From assembly GCF_019048845.1 (NCBI RefSeq), contig NZ_CP077426.1:3147501-3211500 (forward strand): 64,000 nucleotides of DNA, in the 5' to 3' direction. The stretch is from Vibrio mimicus (GTDB lineage Bacteria > Pseudomonadota > Gammaproteobacteria > Enterobacterales > Vibrionaceae). Under the pieces are notes generated by a model that saw only the letters and a list, made by a program, of their open reading frames with translations, ran no database searches and had not been told where the DNA came from. Positions 45,990-53,948 of the stretch are shown one piece after another (positions within the stretch are counted from its first letter, which is position 1; every line of letters begins with the position of its first letter). The translations under genes were made by a program, and so were the position numbers.

Positions 45990-46903
45990 CGTAAACTCTC
46001 CAGTAACACATTTAAGGTGGGAGCAATGATCAGTACCAATAGAGGTAACATGATAAAAGCCATCTGAATCAAGGTGATGCGACCAGGTAATTTTCCTGCT
46101 TGCTCTTGCAGCGCCATTTTGCGCATTTGACGTGCATCTTGGCTGATATTGCGCATGGTTTCTGCAAGCGGTGAGCCATAACGTTGCGCCATGGCTAAGG
46201 TTGCAGCGCAGCGTTCCAATTCCTGCAATCCCGTACGCCAAGCCAGCTTTTTCATGCACAACGCTGTATCACCCAACACTTGGATTTCAGCGTGAGTTCT
46301 TAAGAATTGTTTGGCAAGCATGGGCTCGACATCCAATAAATAGTGCCCAACACGTTCGAGAGCGCGATCCAACGACAGACCAGCTTCAATACTGATCACC
46401 ATTAAATCCATGGCATCTGCGACGATTTGTTGTTGACGCTGTTTGGCTTGTTTAGACTGGCGACGTAAACCGTATTCGGGCAGATTAGAGCCTAAAACAT
46501 ACCCGACGAGAGCCATCGTTAAGGTCATCGCCGTGAACAGTTCACCTTTTGACCACTGCCAGCCTAATGCCAGCATAGCCGTGAGCAATCCGAGCAATAA
46601 CTTAGCCCCACGCACCTTATCCAAGGCATCTTTGCTATAGATGCCTGCTTGTTCAAGCATCTGAGTCAAACGCTTCTTTTCGGTATCGGAGGTGGGATAG
46701 TACCCACCCAGCACCGCTAACCAATGACGTGTGCCGTTTTCTGTCATCGTGTCCGTCAGATGCAGTTGACGGTAACGCAGGCTCTGTGCCAGCCACTGCG
46801 TTTGCATTTGTTGATCACGCCAGAGCAGCATACCCACCAGCAACAGCCCCACAAAAGACACGATTGCAATCAAAAGCCAAGATTCAAAGTTAAGCAACAT
46901 CAT
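45986..46903 (-). CDS. tadC: TadC inner-membrane platform protein
   Basis: A 305-residue GspF-like protein with an N-terminal TM helix, two TM helices in the middle (about 103-145) and one at the C-terminus. The cytoplasmic GspF segment MDLMVISIEAGLSLDRALERVG is well conserved. With TadB it forms the assembly platform on which ATPase TadA acts. It starts 3 bases after tadB. Confidence 0.9.
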   Translation of the reverse strand: MMLLNFESWLLIAIVSFVGLLLVGMLLWRDQQMQTQWLAQSLRYRQLHLTDTMTENGTRHWLAVLGGYYPTSDTEKKRLTQMLEQAGIYSKDALDKVRGAKLLLGLLTAMLALGWQWSKGELFTAMTLTMALVGYVLGSNLPEYGLRRQSKQAKQRQQQIVADAMDLMVISIEAGLSLDRALERVGHYLLDVEPMLAKQFLRTHAEIQVLGDTALCMKKLAWRTGLQELERCAATLAMAQRYGSPLAETMRNISQDARQMRKMALQEQAGKLPGRITLIQMAFIMLPLLVLIIAPTLNVLLESLR

Positions 46904-46906
46904 CGA

Positions 46907-47806
46907 CTACCCTTTCAATTGCGTCATACGACGAATAAGGAATAGACCAAACAGAATACTGATAGTGATGTAGATCATCACTATCTGCCCACCTGTGGTG
47001 GCCATTAAGAAGTTGAAATGTTCGCGCCCCGTACTAAACAGCACTAACATCACGAGCACGGGTAATGCAGCCAATACCTTGGCAGAGTTGCGAGATTCGG
47101 AAGTGATGGTTTGGATGCTCGCATTCAGCTCTGCTCGTGAGCGCAACGTATTACCAAGGCGTTCCAGCACATTAGCTAAACGCCCCCCAGTCTCTTGCTG
47201 CAAACTCAGAACTATGGTTAGGAAGCGAAATTCCGCAATCGGCATACGTTGTGCAGCAAGCTTCATCACATCGGCCATAGTGCGCCCTACTCGCAACTCA
47301 TCCACAATTTGGTGAAATAAGCGAGAGGTGACGCCTTGATGCTGGTTCGCTATATCTTGAAACACGGCCAACATAGGAGCACCCACGCGTAATGCTCGGA
47401 TCAGGCCATCAATGATATCCGGCAGTTCATCACGAAAGCGCTCCATGCGCTTTTGTTGCAACTGTTGATAAGCAAACCACACCACCAAAACTAAGGTGAG
47501 AAGGGTCAGTGGAATGGCGATATAAAAATCCATGCCGTTGAAACAGAGTACACTCGGCACAATCACTAATGCGGCCAACGACAGTAAACCCCATTGACGC
47601 AATTGACGAGGGCTAATGAAGGTTTGCATATGCTGATACCAAGACCATTGCAGCCAAAATGCAGGGGAATCTGCTTTTTCCTCAACCAATAAGACGGGTG
47701 AATAGCGTTGGCATTGGCGCTGCCAAGCCGATTGGCGCTCTAGCACTATCCAGACTAAGCCACAAAGCATTAACCAGCTGAGTATGATCAGAACAAACCA
47801 TAACAT
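46907..47806 (-). CDS. tadB: TadB inner-membrane platform protein
   Basis: A 299-residue GspF-like protein. It has an N-terminal TM helix, two helices around 75-115, a cytoplasmic GspF domain (LPDIIDGLIRALRVGAPM, LQQETGGRLANVLERLGNTLR) and C-terminal helices. It overlaps tadA by one base, so translation is coupled. It is the partner of TadC. Confidence 0.9.
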   Translation of the reverse strand: MLWFVLIILSWLMLCGLVWIVLERQSAWQRQCQRYSPVLLVEEKADSPAFWLQWSWYQHMQTFISPRQLRQWGLLSLAALVIVPSVLCFNGMDFYIAIPLTLLTLVLVVWFAYQQLQQKRMERFRDELPDIIDGLIRALRVGAPMLAVFQDIANQHQGVTSRLFHQIVDELRVGRTMADVMKLAAQRMPIAEFRFLTIVLSLQQETGGRLANVLERLGNTLRSRAELNASIQTITSESRNSAKVLAALPVLVMLVLFSTGREHFNFLMATTGGQIVMIYITISILFGLFLIRRMTQLKG

Positions 47807-49104
47807 TAGGCGCTCTCCACACTGGCAACCATCTTCTCTGCCACGGCGAAGTGTGCGGCTTTTTCGAGCAAGGCTGGTGAAACCGAGAAAGCACGGTAGT
47901 GACCTTGAATTTTCTGATCTTGCGCTCCGACTAGCTCAAATCGGAAAATGGGTTTCAGTTCAATCTGCTCTCCCTGAAATCCAATCATCTCACTGATGGC
48001 GGTGATTCGGCGCTGGCCATCGCGCATCCTCTCCAGTTGCACCACAAGATCTATCGCGCTGACAATTTGGCTGCGAATAATATGATCGGATAAGCGTTCT
48101 CCTCCCATTTGCAACATGTTCGTTAAACGCATAATGGCATCTTGTGGGTTATTGGCGTGTAGAGTACACAGGGATCCATCGTGCCCGGTGTTCATTGCCT
48201 GCAACATGTCAAAGGCTTCTGCACCACGAACCTCACCAAGTACAATTCGATCTGGTCGCATCCGTAGTGCGTTTTTAACCAAATCACGTACTGTGACTTC
48301 GCCATTACCTTCGGTACTGGCATTACGTGTTTCAAGCGGTACCCAATGTGGCTGCATGAGTGAGAGTTCAGCAGCATCTTCAATCGTGATAATGCGTTCA
48401 TCTTCACTAATATGGCGGCTTAAGGCGTTAAGCAGGGTCGTTTTACCTGAGCCAGTACCTCCGGAGATCAGGATATTGGCGCGGCTGTAGGTTGCCAATG
48501 CCAGAAAATCGGCCATTGACTGAGTTAAGCTGCCATTGTTCACCAGATGATCGAGCCATAATTTATTGGCTGGAAATTTACGAATCGAAATACAAGTGCC
48601 ATGTAAGGCCAGCGGCGGAGCAATCACGTTCACCCGGCTACCGTCCGCCAGACGTGCATCCACCATAGGGTTGGACTCATCAATCCGTCGCCCGATCGCG
48701 TTAACAATTCGCTGTGCAACGTTCAGTACGTGCTTCGCATCGTGGAAGCGTATTGCGGTTTTTTCCAGTTTGCCACGTCGCTCTATGTATACGGTGTCGG
48801 GGCCATTAACCAAAATATCAGAGACTTCTGGGTCATCCAGCAGAGATTGGATCGGTCCGATACCGACCATTTCGTCTACCATCTGTTGGCTAAGCATGGC
48901 CAACTCTTGGCTGTTGTAGGGCAACATTTTGCGCCCAGCGATCACTGCCAGTGCTTCTCGCACCCGTGGTAATAACGATTCACGAGATAAGGTCGCTGCG
49001 ACAGAAGGCTCAACCAGCTCATAAAAGGCGCTTTTGGCCTGCTCTGACATGAACAACAATTCAGCGCTACGCGTTTTGTTTAAAGGCGGGACTGAGTTAT
49101 ACAT
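47806..49104 (-). CDS. tadA: TadA secretion ATPase
   Basis: A 432-residue hexameric ATPase of the type II/IV secretion superfamily, which powers Flp pilus extension (and retraction in Tad systems). Walker A ISGGTGSGKTTLLN lies near residue 208. The Asp box and Walker B are in LRMRPDRIVLGEVRG, and the His box in GSLCTLHANNPQDA. N-terminal residues MYNSVPPLNKTR are short compared with some TadA. It overlaps tadZ by 8 bp. Confidence 0.95.
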   Translation of the reverse strand: MYNSVPPLNKTRSAELLFMSEQAKSAFYELVEPSVAATLSRESLLPRVREALAVIAGRKMLPYNSQELAMLSQQMVDEMVGIGPIQSLLDDPEVSDILVNGPDTVYIERRGKLEKTAIRFHDAKHVLNVAQRIVNAIGRRIDESNPMVDARLADGSRVNVIAPPLALHGTCISIRKFPANKLWLDHLVNNGSLTQSMADFLALATYSRANILISGGTGSGKTTLLNALSRHISEDERIITIEDAAELSLMQPHWVPLETRNASTEGNGEVTVRDLVKNALRMRPDRIVLGEVRGAEAFDMLQAMNTGHDGSLCTLHANNPQDAIMRLTNMLQMGGERLSDHIIRSQIVSAIDLVVQLERMRDGQRRITAISEMIGFQGEQIELKPIFRFELVGAQDQKIQGHYRAFSVSPALLEKAAHFAVAEKMVASVESA

Positions 49105-50236
49105 CCGTTAAACCCTTTTCGATCGGCGCTGAAGATAACCATTGGCTGATCTGCTCAAGTTTTTTACTCAATCTCGAACGCTGAGCGAGCAGAGGCTGGG
49201 CGGTTCGCTCGGCTTTTTCAAAAACTTTCGCGTCAAACGGTAATTCAAAGCCAATATCTAATCCCGCGGCTTTGCTGATTTCAAGCTTAGGTACACGGCC
49301 TTTGCTATGGCGACATTGATTGCCAAGCAATAGGGTTCGTTGATGGTGCCCAGATTGGCGCACTCTCAATTTCGCCAAATAGCGCAGACTACTTAAGCTG
49401 TAGTCGGTAACGTAAATGCAACTGTCGGCATGATTCAGCACTTCCAGCATTGCGGGGTGATGCAGGTCAGGCACATCGACAATCACTGTGCCATAGTGCT
49501 CCGCCAACACTCGAATGGCTTCCGCTGGCTGCTTGATTTCCGTCAATGAGAGTTGGCTATCTTGGCTATAGAAAAGATGTAACCGTTCGCTAAATTGGTG
49601 GCTACTGTGCGCCAGCAAGGTGGCATCTATTCGTCTAGCGTCATGCAAAATATTCTCAAGATGTGGTTCATAATCCGCACCGAGCAAAATGGGGTGCTGG
49701 CTGTGGAACAGATCCAAATCCACCAACGCCACTTGTTGCTTCTGCCTCTCAGCTAGGCAATAGCCTAAATTGGCTGCGATAGTACTTACCCCGCAACCAC
49801 CCGCACTGCCCAATACACAAACAATCCGCCCTTGGCGTAGTGATTTGGCGACTTTATGGCCTTGTAGATGGAGCAAGCTCACACGCAGGGCATTCGCATC
49901 CAACGGTGTGCTGTGATAATCGTTAATGCCAGCAAACAGTAAGCGGCGATACAAACTCACATCCTGTTTTTGGCCAAGAACAATCAACTTTGTTTGTGGA
50001 GAGCAACTTTGTACCAATCCGTTTAAGGCCGATTCTAAATGGAGGCAATCGCCGCCATCCACCACTAATACATCCGGTGCACCTTGCTTAAGGCACCATT
50101 GGGTAGCGGCTTGAATATCCCCCTTTTTCACGAGCCAATCTTGACCGTTCAATTCACGACTCAACTGGTTAAAAACCTGCTGACTGTGTTCATCCAGCAC
50201 AAAAGCGACTACCTTGAATTCACTGTCGGTCATCAT
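49097..50236 (-). CDS. tadZ: TadZ/CpaE, pilus localisation ATPase-like protein
   Basis: A 379-residue protein with an N-terminal atypical receiver-like domain (about 1-125) and a C-terminal ParA/MinD-type ATPase domain. Its P-loop reads GSAGGCGVSTIAANLG: the signature Lys before GVST and the usual GKST Lys are both replaced, as in some TadZ proteins that bind but may not hydrolyse ATP. TadZ positions the Tad machine, often at a pole. Two ATGs in tandem open the gene. Confidence 0.88.
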   Translation of the reverse strand: MMTDSEFKVVAFVLDEHSQQVFNQLSRELNGQDWLVKKGDIQAATQWCLKQGAPDVLVVDGGDCLHLESALNGLVQSCSPQTKLIVLGQKQDVSLYRRLLFAGINDYHSTPLDANALRVSLLHLQGHKVAKSLRQGRIVCVLGSAGGCGVSTIAANLGYCLAERQKQQVALVDLDLFHSQHPILLGADYEPHLENILHDARRIDATLLAHSSHQFSERLHLFYSQDSQLSLTEIKQPAEAIRVLAEHYGTVIVDVPDLHHPAMLEVLNHADSCIYVTDYSLSSLRYLAKLRVRQSGHHQRTLLLGNQCRHSKGRVPKLEISKAAGLDIGFELPFDAKVFEKAERTAQPLLAQRSRLSKKLEQISQWLSSAPIEKGLTDV

Positions 50237-50797
50237 TTATTGCTCTCCAGTCACTGGCTGCTTCTCTGCAGACTTGAGCTGATTATTAAACAAGCGCTGC
50301 ACCGCTCCAGTCACCAGCGCACTGCTTTCTTCCTGATATTGCTCCCCTTGCAACCAAGTTTGGGGCTGCACTGTACTAAAATAGTGGTTACGCATCAGTT
50401 GGCAGCGCTGGGTTGAAACAGAATGGGTTTGAGGACTAAACCGGCAGGTTTCTGGGGTCAACACCACTTTCATATCGCCACGGATATGCTCAGAATTGCC
50501 TGGCTGATAATCCAGTTCGACTGGCAGCAGTAAATCCACAAACAGTTGGTGCTCCAGTACCTTGATCTGCTGTTGATTAAGCTGTCCACCTCGTAAAATC
50601 AGTTGTAATGTTCCCTGCTCTTCACGTTTTTTCAGTGGAGCAAGCCATTGATTTAGGTCGCTCTGCAAATGCTGGGCGTGTGTTTCAAAACTCAAGCTTT
50701 GTTGATAAGTACTATGCGGCTGAACGGATGTTTGGCAACCGCTCATCCCGATTGCTGCCAAGCCAAGCAAAATCTTTTGAGAGAATTTCATACTCAT
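50237..50797 (-). CDS. CpaD-like pilus lipoprotein
   Basis: A 186-residue lipoprotein (lipobox IGMSGC, Cys21) at the position of cpaD/rcpB between the secretin and tadZ. Mature protein has conserved-looking segments LSFETHAQHLQSDLNQWL and VVLTPETCRFSPQTHS. CpaD-type proteins sit at the outer membrane and support secretin function. The family match is by position and size; sequence identity with CpaD is weak by eye. Confidence 0.7.
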   Translation of the reverse strand: MSMKFSQKILLGLAAIGMSGCQTSVQPHSTYQQSLSFETHAQHLQSDLNQWLAPLKKREEQGTLQLILRGGQLNQQQIKVLEHQLFVDLLLPVELDYQPGNSEHIRGDMKVVLTPETCRFSPQTHSVSTQRCQLMRNHYFSTVQPQTWLQGEQYQEESSALVTGAVQRLFNNQLKSAEKQPVTGEQ

Positions 50798-50799
50798 CC

Positions 50800-52209
50800 T
50801 TAGTAGTTGTAGCCGTAATGACCAAAAAGGCGCGTGCTCTCATCGTTCGTTTCTCCCATTTTGTGCAGGAACAAACGCTCAAAACGGCTGGCCGGACGAT
50901 AACGGTCAAGCGGTGTGGTTAATTCTGTTGGGTCACTGCTCGGCTCCACTAAGCGAGCAGTAGCAATAATCACCAGTTCACTCTCTGAATTTTTAAAACT
51001 ATTGGTACTAAAGAAAGGCGCTAAGATAGGGATCTCGCCCAAAAAGGGTAAGGCCTCCACTTTATGATCTTGATAAGTACGCACTAACCCCGCCAAAGCA
51101 AAACTCTGCCCGTCGGCAAGCTCAATCGTCGTCGTGGCGCGGCGAGTCTCGATACCCGGCACTTCAACTCCAGCGATCGAAACACTATTTTCACGACTTA
51201 ACGTGGAGACTTCAGGTGCAACCGTAAGGCTGATCTGTCGGTTGCTCAATACAGTTGGGGTGACTTCAAGCGCAATACCAAATTTTTTAAATTCGATACT
51301 TACCCCATCATCACCATTATCCACTGGAAATGGGAATTCGCCCCCCGACATAAAGGTCGCAGCTTCGCCTGACTTAGCCGTTAAATTCGGCTCCGCTAAT
51401 ACGTTGACCAAACTATTTTCAACCAAGGCATCAATAATGACGTTCAAACCATGCTGACCATTGCCGGAAGGTAAGGTATTGGTCGGGAATTTATTACCGG
51501 GAGTGGCACCTAGTGCAGTTTGTAACGTATCCCAAGTCCCCCAGCGCATGTTGCCAATCGAACTCCAGCGTAAACCAAGCTGTTCACTGGTTGCTCGTTC
51601 CATCTCCACAATGCGTATCGAAATATTCACCTGCGCACTACCTTGGGTCTTCAGTTGGTTCACGACAAATTTGTAGTCACCGATACCCCCACCCGGTTTC
51701 GCTGCTCCAGAATCCCGTCCGCTACTCGCACTATTCGCAGGCATATCTAACGTCTGCTGTTCAGGCTTTTGTAAACCACGCGCAAAACCAGAAGCCATAC
51801 TCAATACTTCGTGAGCTTGGAGAGGATTGGCCACTTCCCCCATGACCACAATCGCCCCTTTACTGTAGGCAAAACGAATATTTGCCTCAGGGAAAGCGTG
51901 CTGCACGGCTCGCTCCAACTCAGAGAGATCGGCATTCACGTTCAATTTGTAATGAGCCAAGGTTTGCGCATTTTCACCCATTATCAAGAGATCAGTGCTG
52001 CCAATATCTTTACCAGACACCATTACATGACGTGACGATGGCGCATGTACCACCACTATCTTAGGATCACTCACAAACACATCTTGAATATCACCATCAA
52101 CAGTGATGATCTGATTTTGGTTCACATGCAAAACCAATGGCGATTCAGCAAAGGCATAGCACGGTAGCAAGCTCGCCACCAACACTGAGAATTTGTTCAA
52201 TAGTTTCAT
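50800..52209 (-). CDS. rcpA: RcpA/CpaC outer-membrane secretin
   Basis: A 469-residue secretin. The signal peptide ends YAFAES, an N-terminal BON/pilus domain follows (HVNQNQIITVDGDIQDVFVSD), then a secretin core ending in the segment PFLGEIPILAPFFSTNSF and VIIATARLVEP. It forms the outer-membrane channel for the Flp pilus. It lies 2 bases after rcpC. Confidence 0.93.
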   Translation of the reverse strand: MKLLNKFSVLVASLLPCYAFAESPLVLHVNQNQIITVDGDIQDVFVSDPKIVVVHAPSSRHVMVSGKDIGSTDLLIMGENAQTLAHYKLNVNADLSELERAVQHAFPEANIRFAYSKGAIVVMGEVANPLQAHEVLSMASGFARGLQKPEQQTLDMPANSASSGRDSGAAKPGGGIGDYKFVVNQLKTQGSAQVNISIRIVEMERATSEQLGLRWSSIGNMRWGTWDTLQTALGATPGNKFPTNTLPSGNGQHGLNVIIDALVENSLVNVLAEPNLTAKSGEAATFMSGGEFPFPVDNGDDGVSIEFKKFGIALEVTPTVLSNRQISLTVAPEVSTLSRENSVSIAGVEVPGIETRRATTTIELADGQSFALAGLVRTYQDHKVEALPFLGEIPILAPFFSTNSFKNSESELVIIATARLVEPSSDPTELTTPLDRYRPASRFERLFLHKMGETNDESTRLFGHYGYNY

Positions 52210-52211
52210 AA

Positions 52212-53096
52212 TTAATTCACTGCTTTGGGTTGTCTATCGCGCTCGGTTTCCCCATCGAAAATTCGCACAGTTTTTCGAGGCAAGCTTTCTGGATTAAAGC
52301 TTTCTGACACTTGCTCATCCCACAGTATGGAACCCTCTTCCATCTCTGCTAGATCAGACTCAAATTGACTACGTAGAACGAGCGACAGCACCCCTAAACG
52401 CTGAGCTAATAAGAGATGTTTAGCGTCAGAAGGAGAGACCTCAAAAGTGACGCGAACAGGTTCATAACTATTTGGGTTTGCGCCATTTTCCACGGATTGT
52501 TTCGCGATAAATTCAGTGACCACAGACCCAATTGCCAGCAAGCGAACTCCTTCAAGAACGGTGGTAGCGGCGTATTTAGGTGTACTCGCTGACTCCACAT
52601 TGCTTTCGTTGGTTAATACAACATCGACCCAGTTTCCCGGACGTAGTAGGCCATGGCTCACCCCAGCTTGCGTCAACTCAAGGGTCACAGCGCGTTTTCC
52701 TGGAGCTAGCATTGCGGAGACATAATGGCTCTGCTCTGGACGGATAATGTCGTTAACATTCAGCAACTGTGCTTCATCTTGATGGCGTGTAATTAAACTG
52801 CCTTCTAACGCATCCAACTGACTGAAATTTTCTAGGAAGAGATCATTGAGGGATGCATTATGTTCAGATCCCAACTCTACCCAGTGAAAATCTTGCTCAC
52901 GCAACAAGGCACCCGCTTGAACAGGATACTTAGCCGCAAGCGCACGCGGAGTGGCGGCCTTCTCTGGCAAAGAAGAAACTGCTGTTGGTTTAGAGACTGA
53001 AGGTGAAGTTGAAGGGCGTGAGTTCTGCATCCAAACAATACTCAAGATGGCGATCAATAATCCACCGCCTAATAAGACTAAAACTAACTTTTTCAT
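52212..53096 (-). CDS. rcpC: RcpC/CpaB pilus assembly protein
   Basis: A 294-residue protein with an N-terminal TM helix (LVLVLLGGGLLIAILSIVW), a Ser/Pro linker and a SAF domain (AAKYPVQAGALLREQDFHWVEL), then the RcpC C-terminal region (LTQAGVSHGLLRPGNWVDVVL). RcpC/CpaB spans the periplasm and supports the secretin. It is placed between tadV and rcpA, the usual order. Confidence 0.9.
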   Translation of the reverse strand: MKKLVLVLLGGGLLIAILSIVWMQNSRPSTSPSVSKPTAVSSLPEKAATPRALAAKYPVQAGALLREQDFHWVELGSEHNASLNDLFLENFSQLDALEGSLITRHQDEAQLLNVNDIIRPEQSHYVSAMLAPGKRAVTLELTQAGVSHGLLRPGNWVDVVLTNESNVESASTPKYAATTVLEGVRLLAIGSVVTEFIAKQSVENGANPNSYEPVRVTFEVSPSDAKHLLLAQRLGVLSLVLRSQFESDLAEMEEGSILWDEQVSESFNPESLPRKTVRIFDGETERDRQPKAVN

Positions 53097-53108
53097 GTTT
53101 AATTTAGA

Positions 53109-53549
53109 CTACATATAATGAAGGGTGGCGAAAGCGGCACCACAAATTGCCACAGCATAAGGCACAGTCTTGACTGGAGGTTTGCTAGAAAAACCTGTTT
53201 GCACGCCCCAGTTATGAATCCAACACATCACACTTAACACACCGCCGAATAGAGCGGTTATGAAAATCAATGATGTCCATTGGTCACCTGCACCATAAGC
53301 ACATACCGCAAGCAACTTGCTGTCACCCGCACCGAATAACCGAAAATGAAAAGCCAACATTCCAAGACTTAACACGACCACGCTAATCAATACATTTCCC
53401 TGACTAAGCGGGGTAACGGCTCCAACAACCACTGCGAATAGAATGACCGCAATATTGGGTACTTTACGCTGTTGCAAGTCACTCAATGCCATCCAACTGA
53501 GCAATAGCACTGTAATAATTTGCAACAAAAAATAATTACTATTCGCCAC
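53109..53549 (-). CDS. tadV: TadV/CpaA prepilin peptidase
   Basis: A 146-residue A24-family aspartic peptidase with about five TM helices. Both catalytic Asp are in place: SDLQQRKVPN near 24 and GAGDSKLL near 77. It lacks the N-methylation domain of full-length PilD, as usual for TadV. It cleaves the Flp prepilin and the TadE/TadF pseudopilins. It uses a GTG start that overlaps the end of flp by 11 bp. Confidence 0.9.
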   Translation of the reverse strand: MANSNYFLLQIITVLLLSWMALSDLQQRKVPNIAVILFAVVVGAVTPLSQGNVLISVVVLSLGMLAFHFRLFGAGDSKLLAVCAYGAGDQWTSLIFITALFGGVLSVMCWIHNWGVQTGFSSKPPVKTVPYAVAICGAAFATLHYM

Positions 53550-53739
53550 TGCTACTCATGTTCATTCCATCGATGATCGATTGAAATTTATCCTTTAACG
53601 CATTGATAAATAATCCGTCAGAACCAAATATTGCCAAAATTCCTGCGGCTAATCCTGCGGCCAAAATGCCATACTCAATCGCTGTTGCACCCTGCTCATC
53701 ACGTAAGTAAGCCTTAACAAACCGAACAAAACTATTCAT
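53539..53739 (-). CDS. flp: Flp major pilin precursor
   Basis: A 66-residue type IVc prepilin from the ATG at 53739. The leader MNSFVRFVKAYLRDEQG is cleaved after Gly; the mature pilin begins ATAIEYGILAAGLAAG with the conserved Glu5 and Tyr6. The hydrophobic helix is followed by a short hydrophilic tail ending in Met/Ser. It is the first gene of the Tad operon, directly downstream of two Fur boxes. Only one flp copy is seen. Confidence 0.93.
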   Translation of the reverse strand: MNSFVRFVKAYLRDEQGATAIEYGILAAGLAAGILAIFGSDGLFINALKDKFQSIIDGMNMSSSGE

Positions 53740-53782
53740 GGTAAAAATCCCTAACTGCCAAATCATTTGATTTTGATAAGTT

Positions 53783-53821
53783 TGATAATTATTATCAAAT
53801 AAGTAATGAAAATCAATATCA
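53783..53821. promoter_or_regulatory. Tandem Fur boxes controlling the Tad locus
   Basis: TGATAATtATTATCA at 53783-53797 equals the 7-1-7 Fur consensus in all 14 positions and extends to a 19-bp palindrome, TTTGATAATTATTATCAAA (53781-53799). A second site TGAAAATcAATATCA at 53807-53821 matches 12 of 14. They are 44-82 bp upstream of flp and 128-166 bp upstream of the divergent lipoprotein gene, overlapping the likely flp promoter. Iron repression by Fur is inferred. Confidence 0.8.
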
Positions 53822-53948
53822 ATTAGAAAAATAAATTCTACCAATTAGAAACAAACCAGATACATAGTTCAAAATATAGAGAACCATCAGGGTTTAGTTC
53901 TTTAGTTGTGCAAATTTAAGTTTTTAATTTGAACATCAAGGATGCTTC

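Noticed and set aside
45207..46259. Longer start for tadD at 46259
   Set aside because: It would overlap tadC by 270 bp; the ATG at 45989 begins a normal lipoprotein signal peptide.
53539..53844. Longer start for flp at 53844
   Set aside because: The extension reads through the Fur boxes and promoter; the ATG at 53739 gives the standard prepilin leader.
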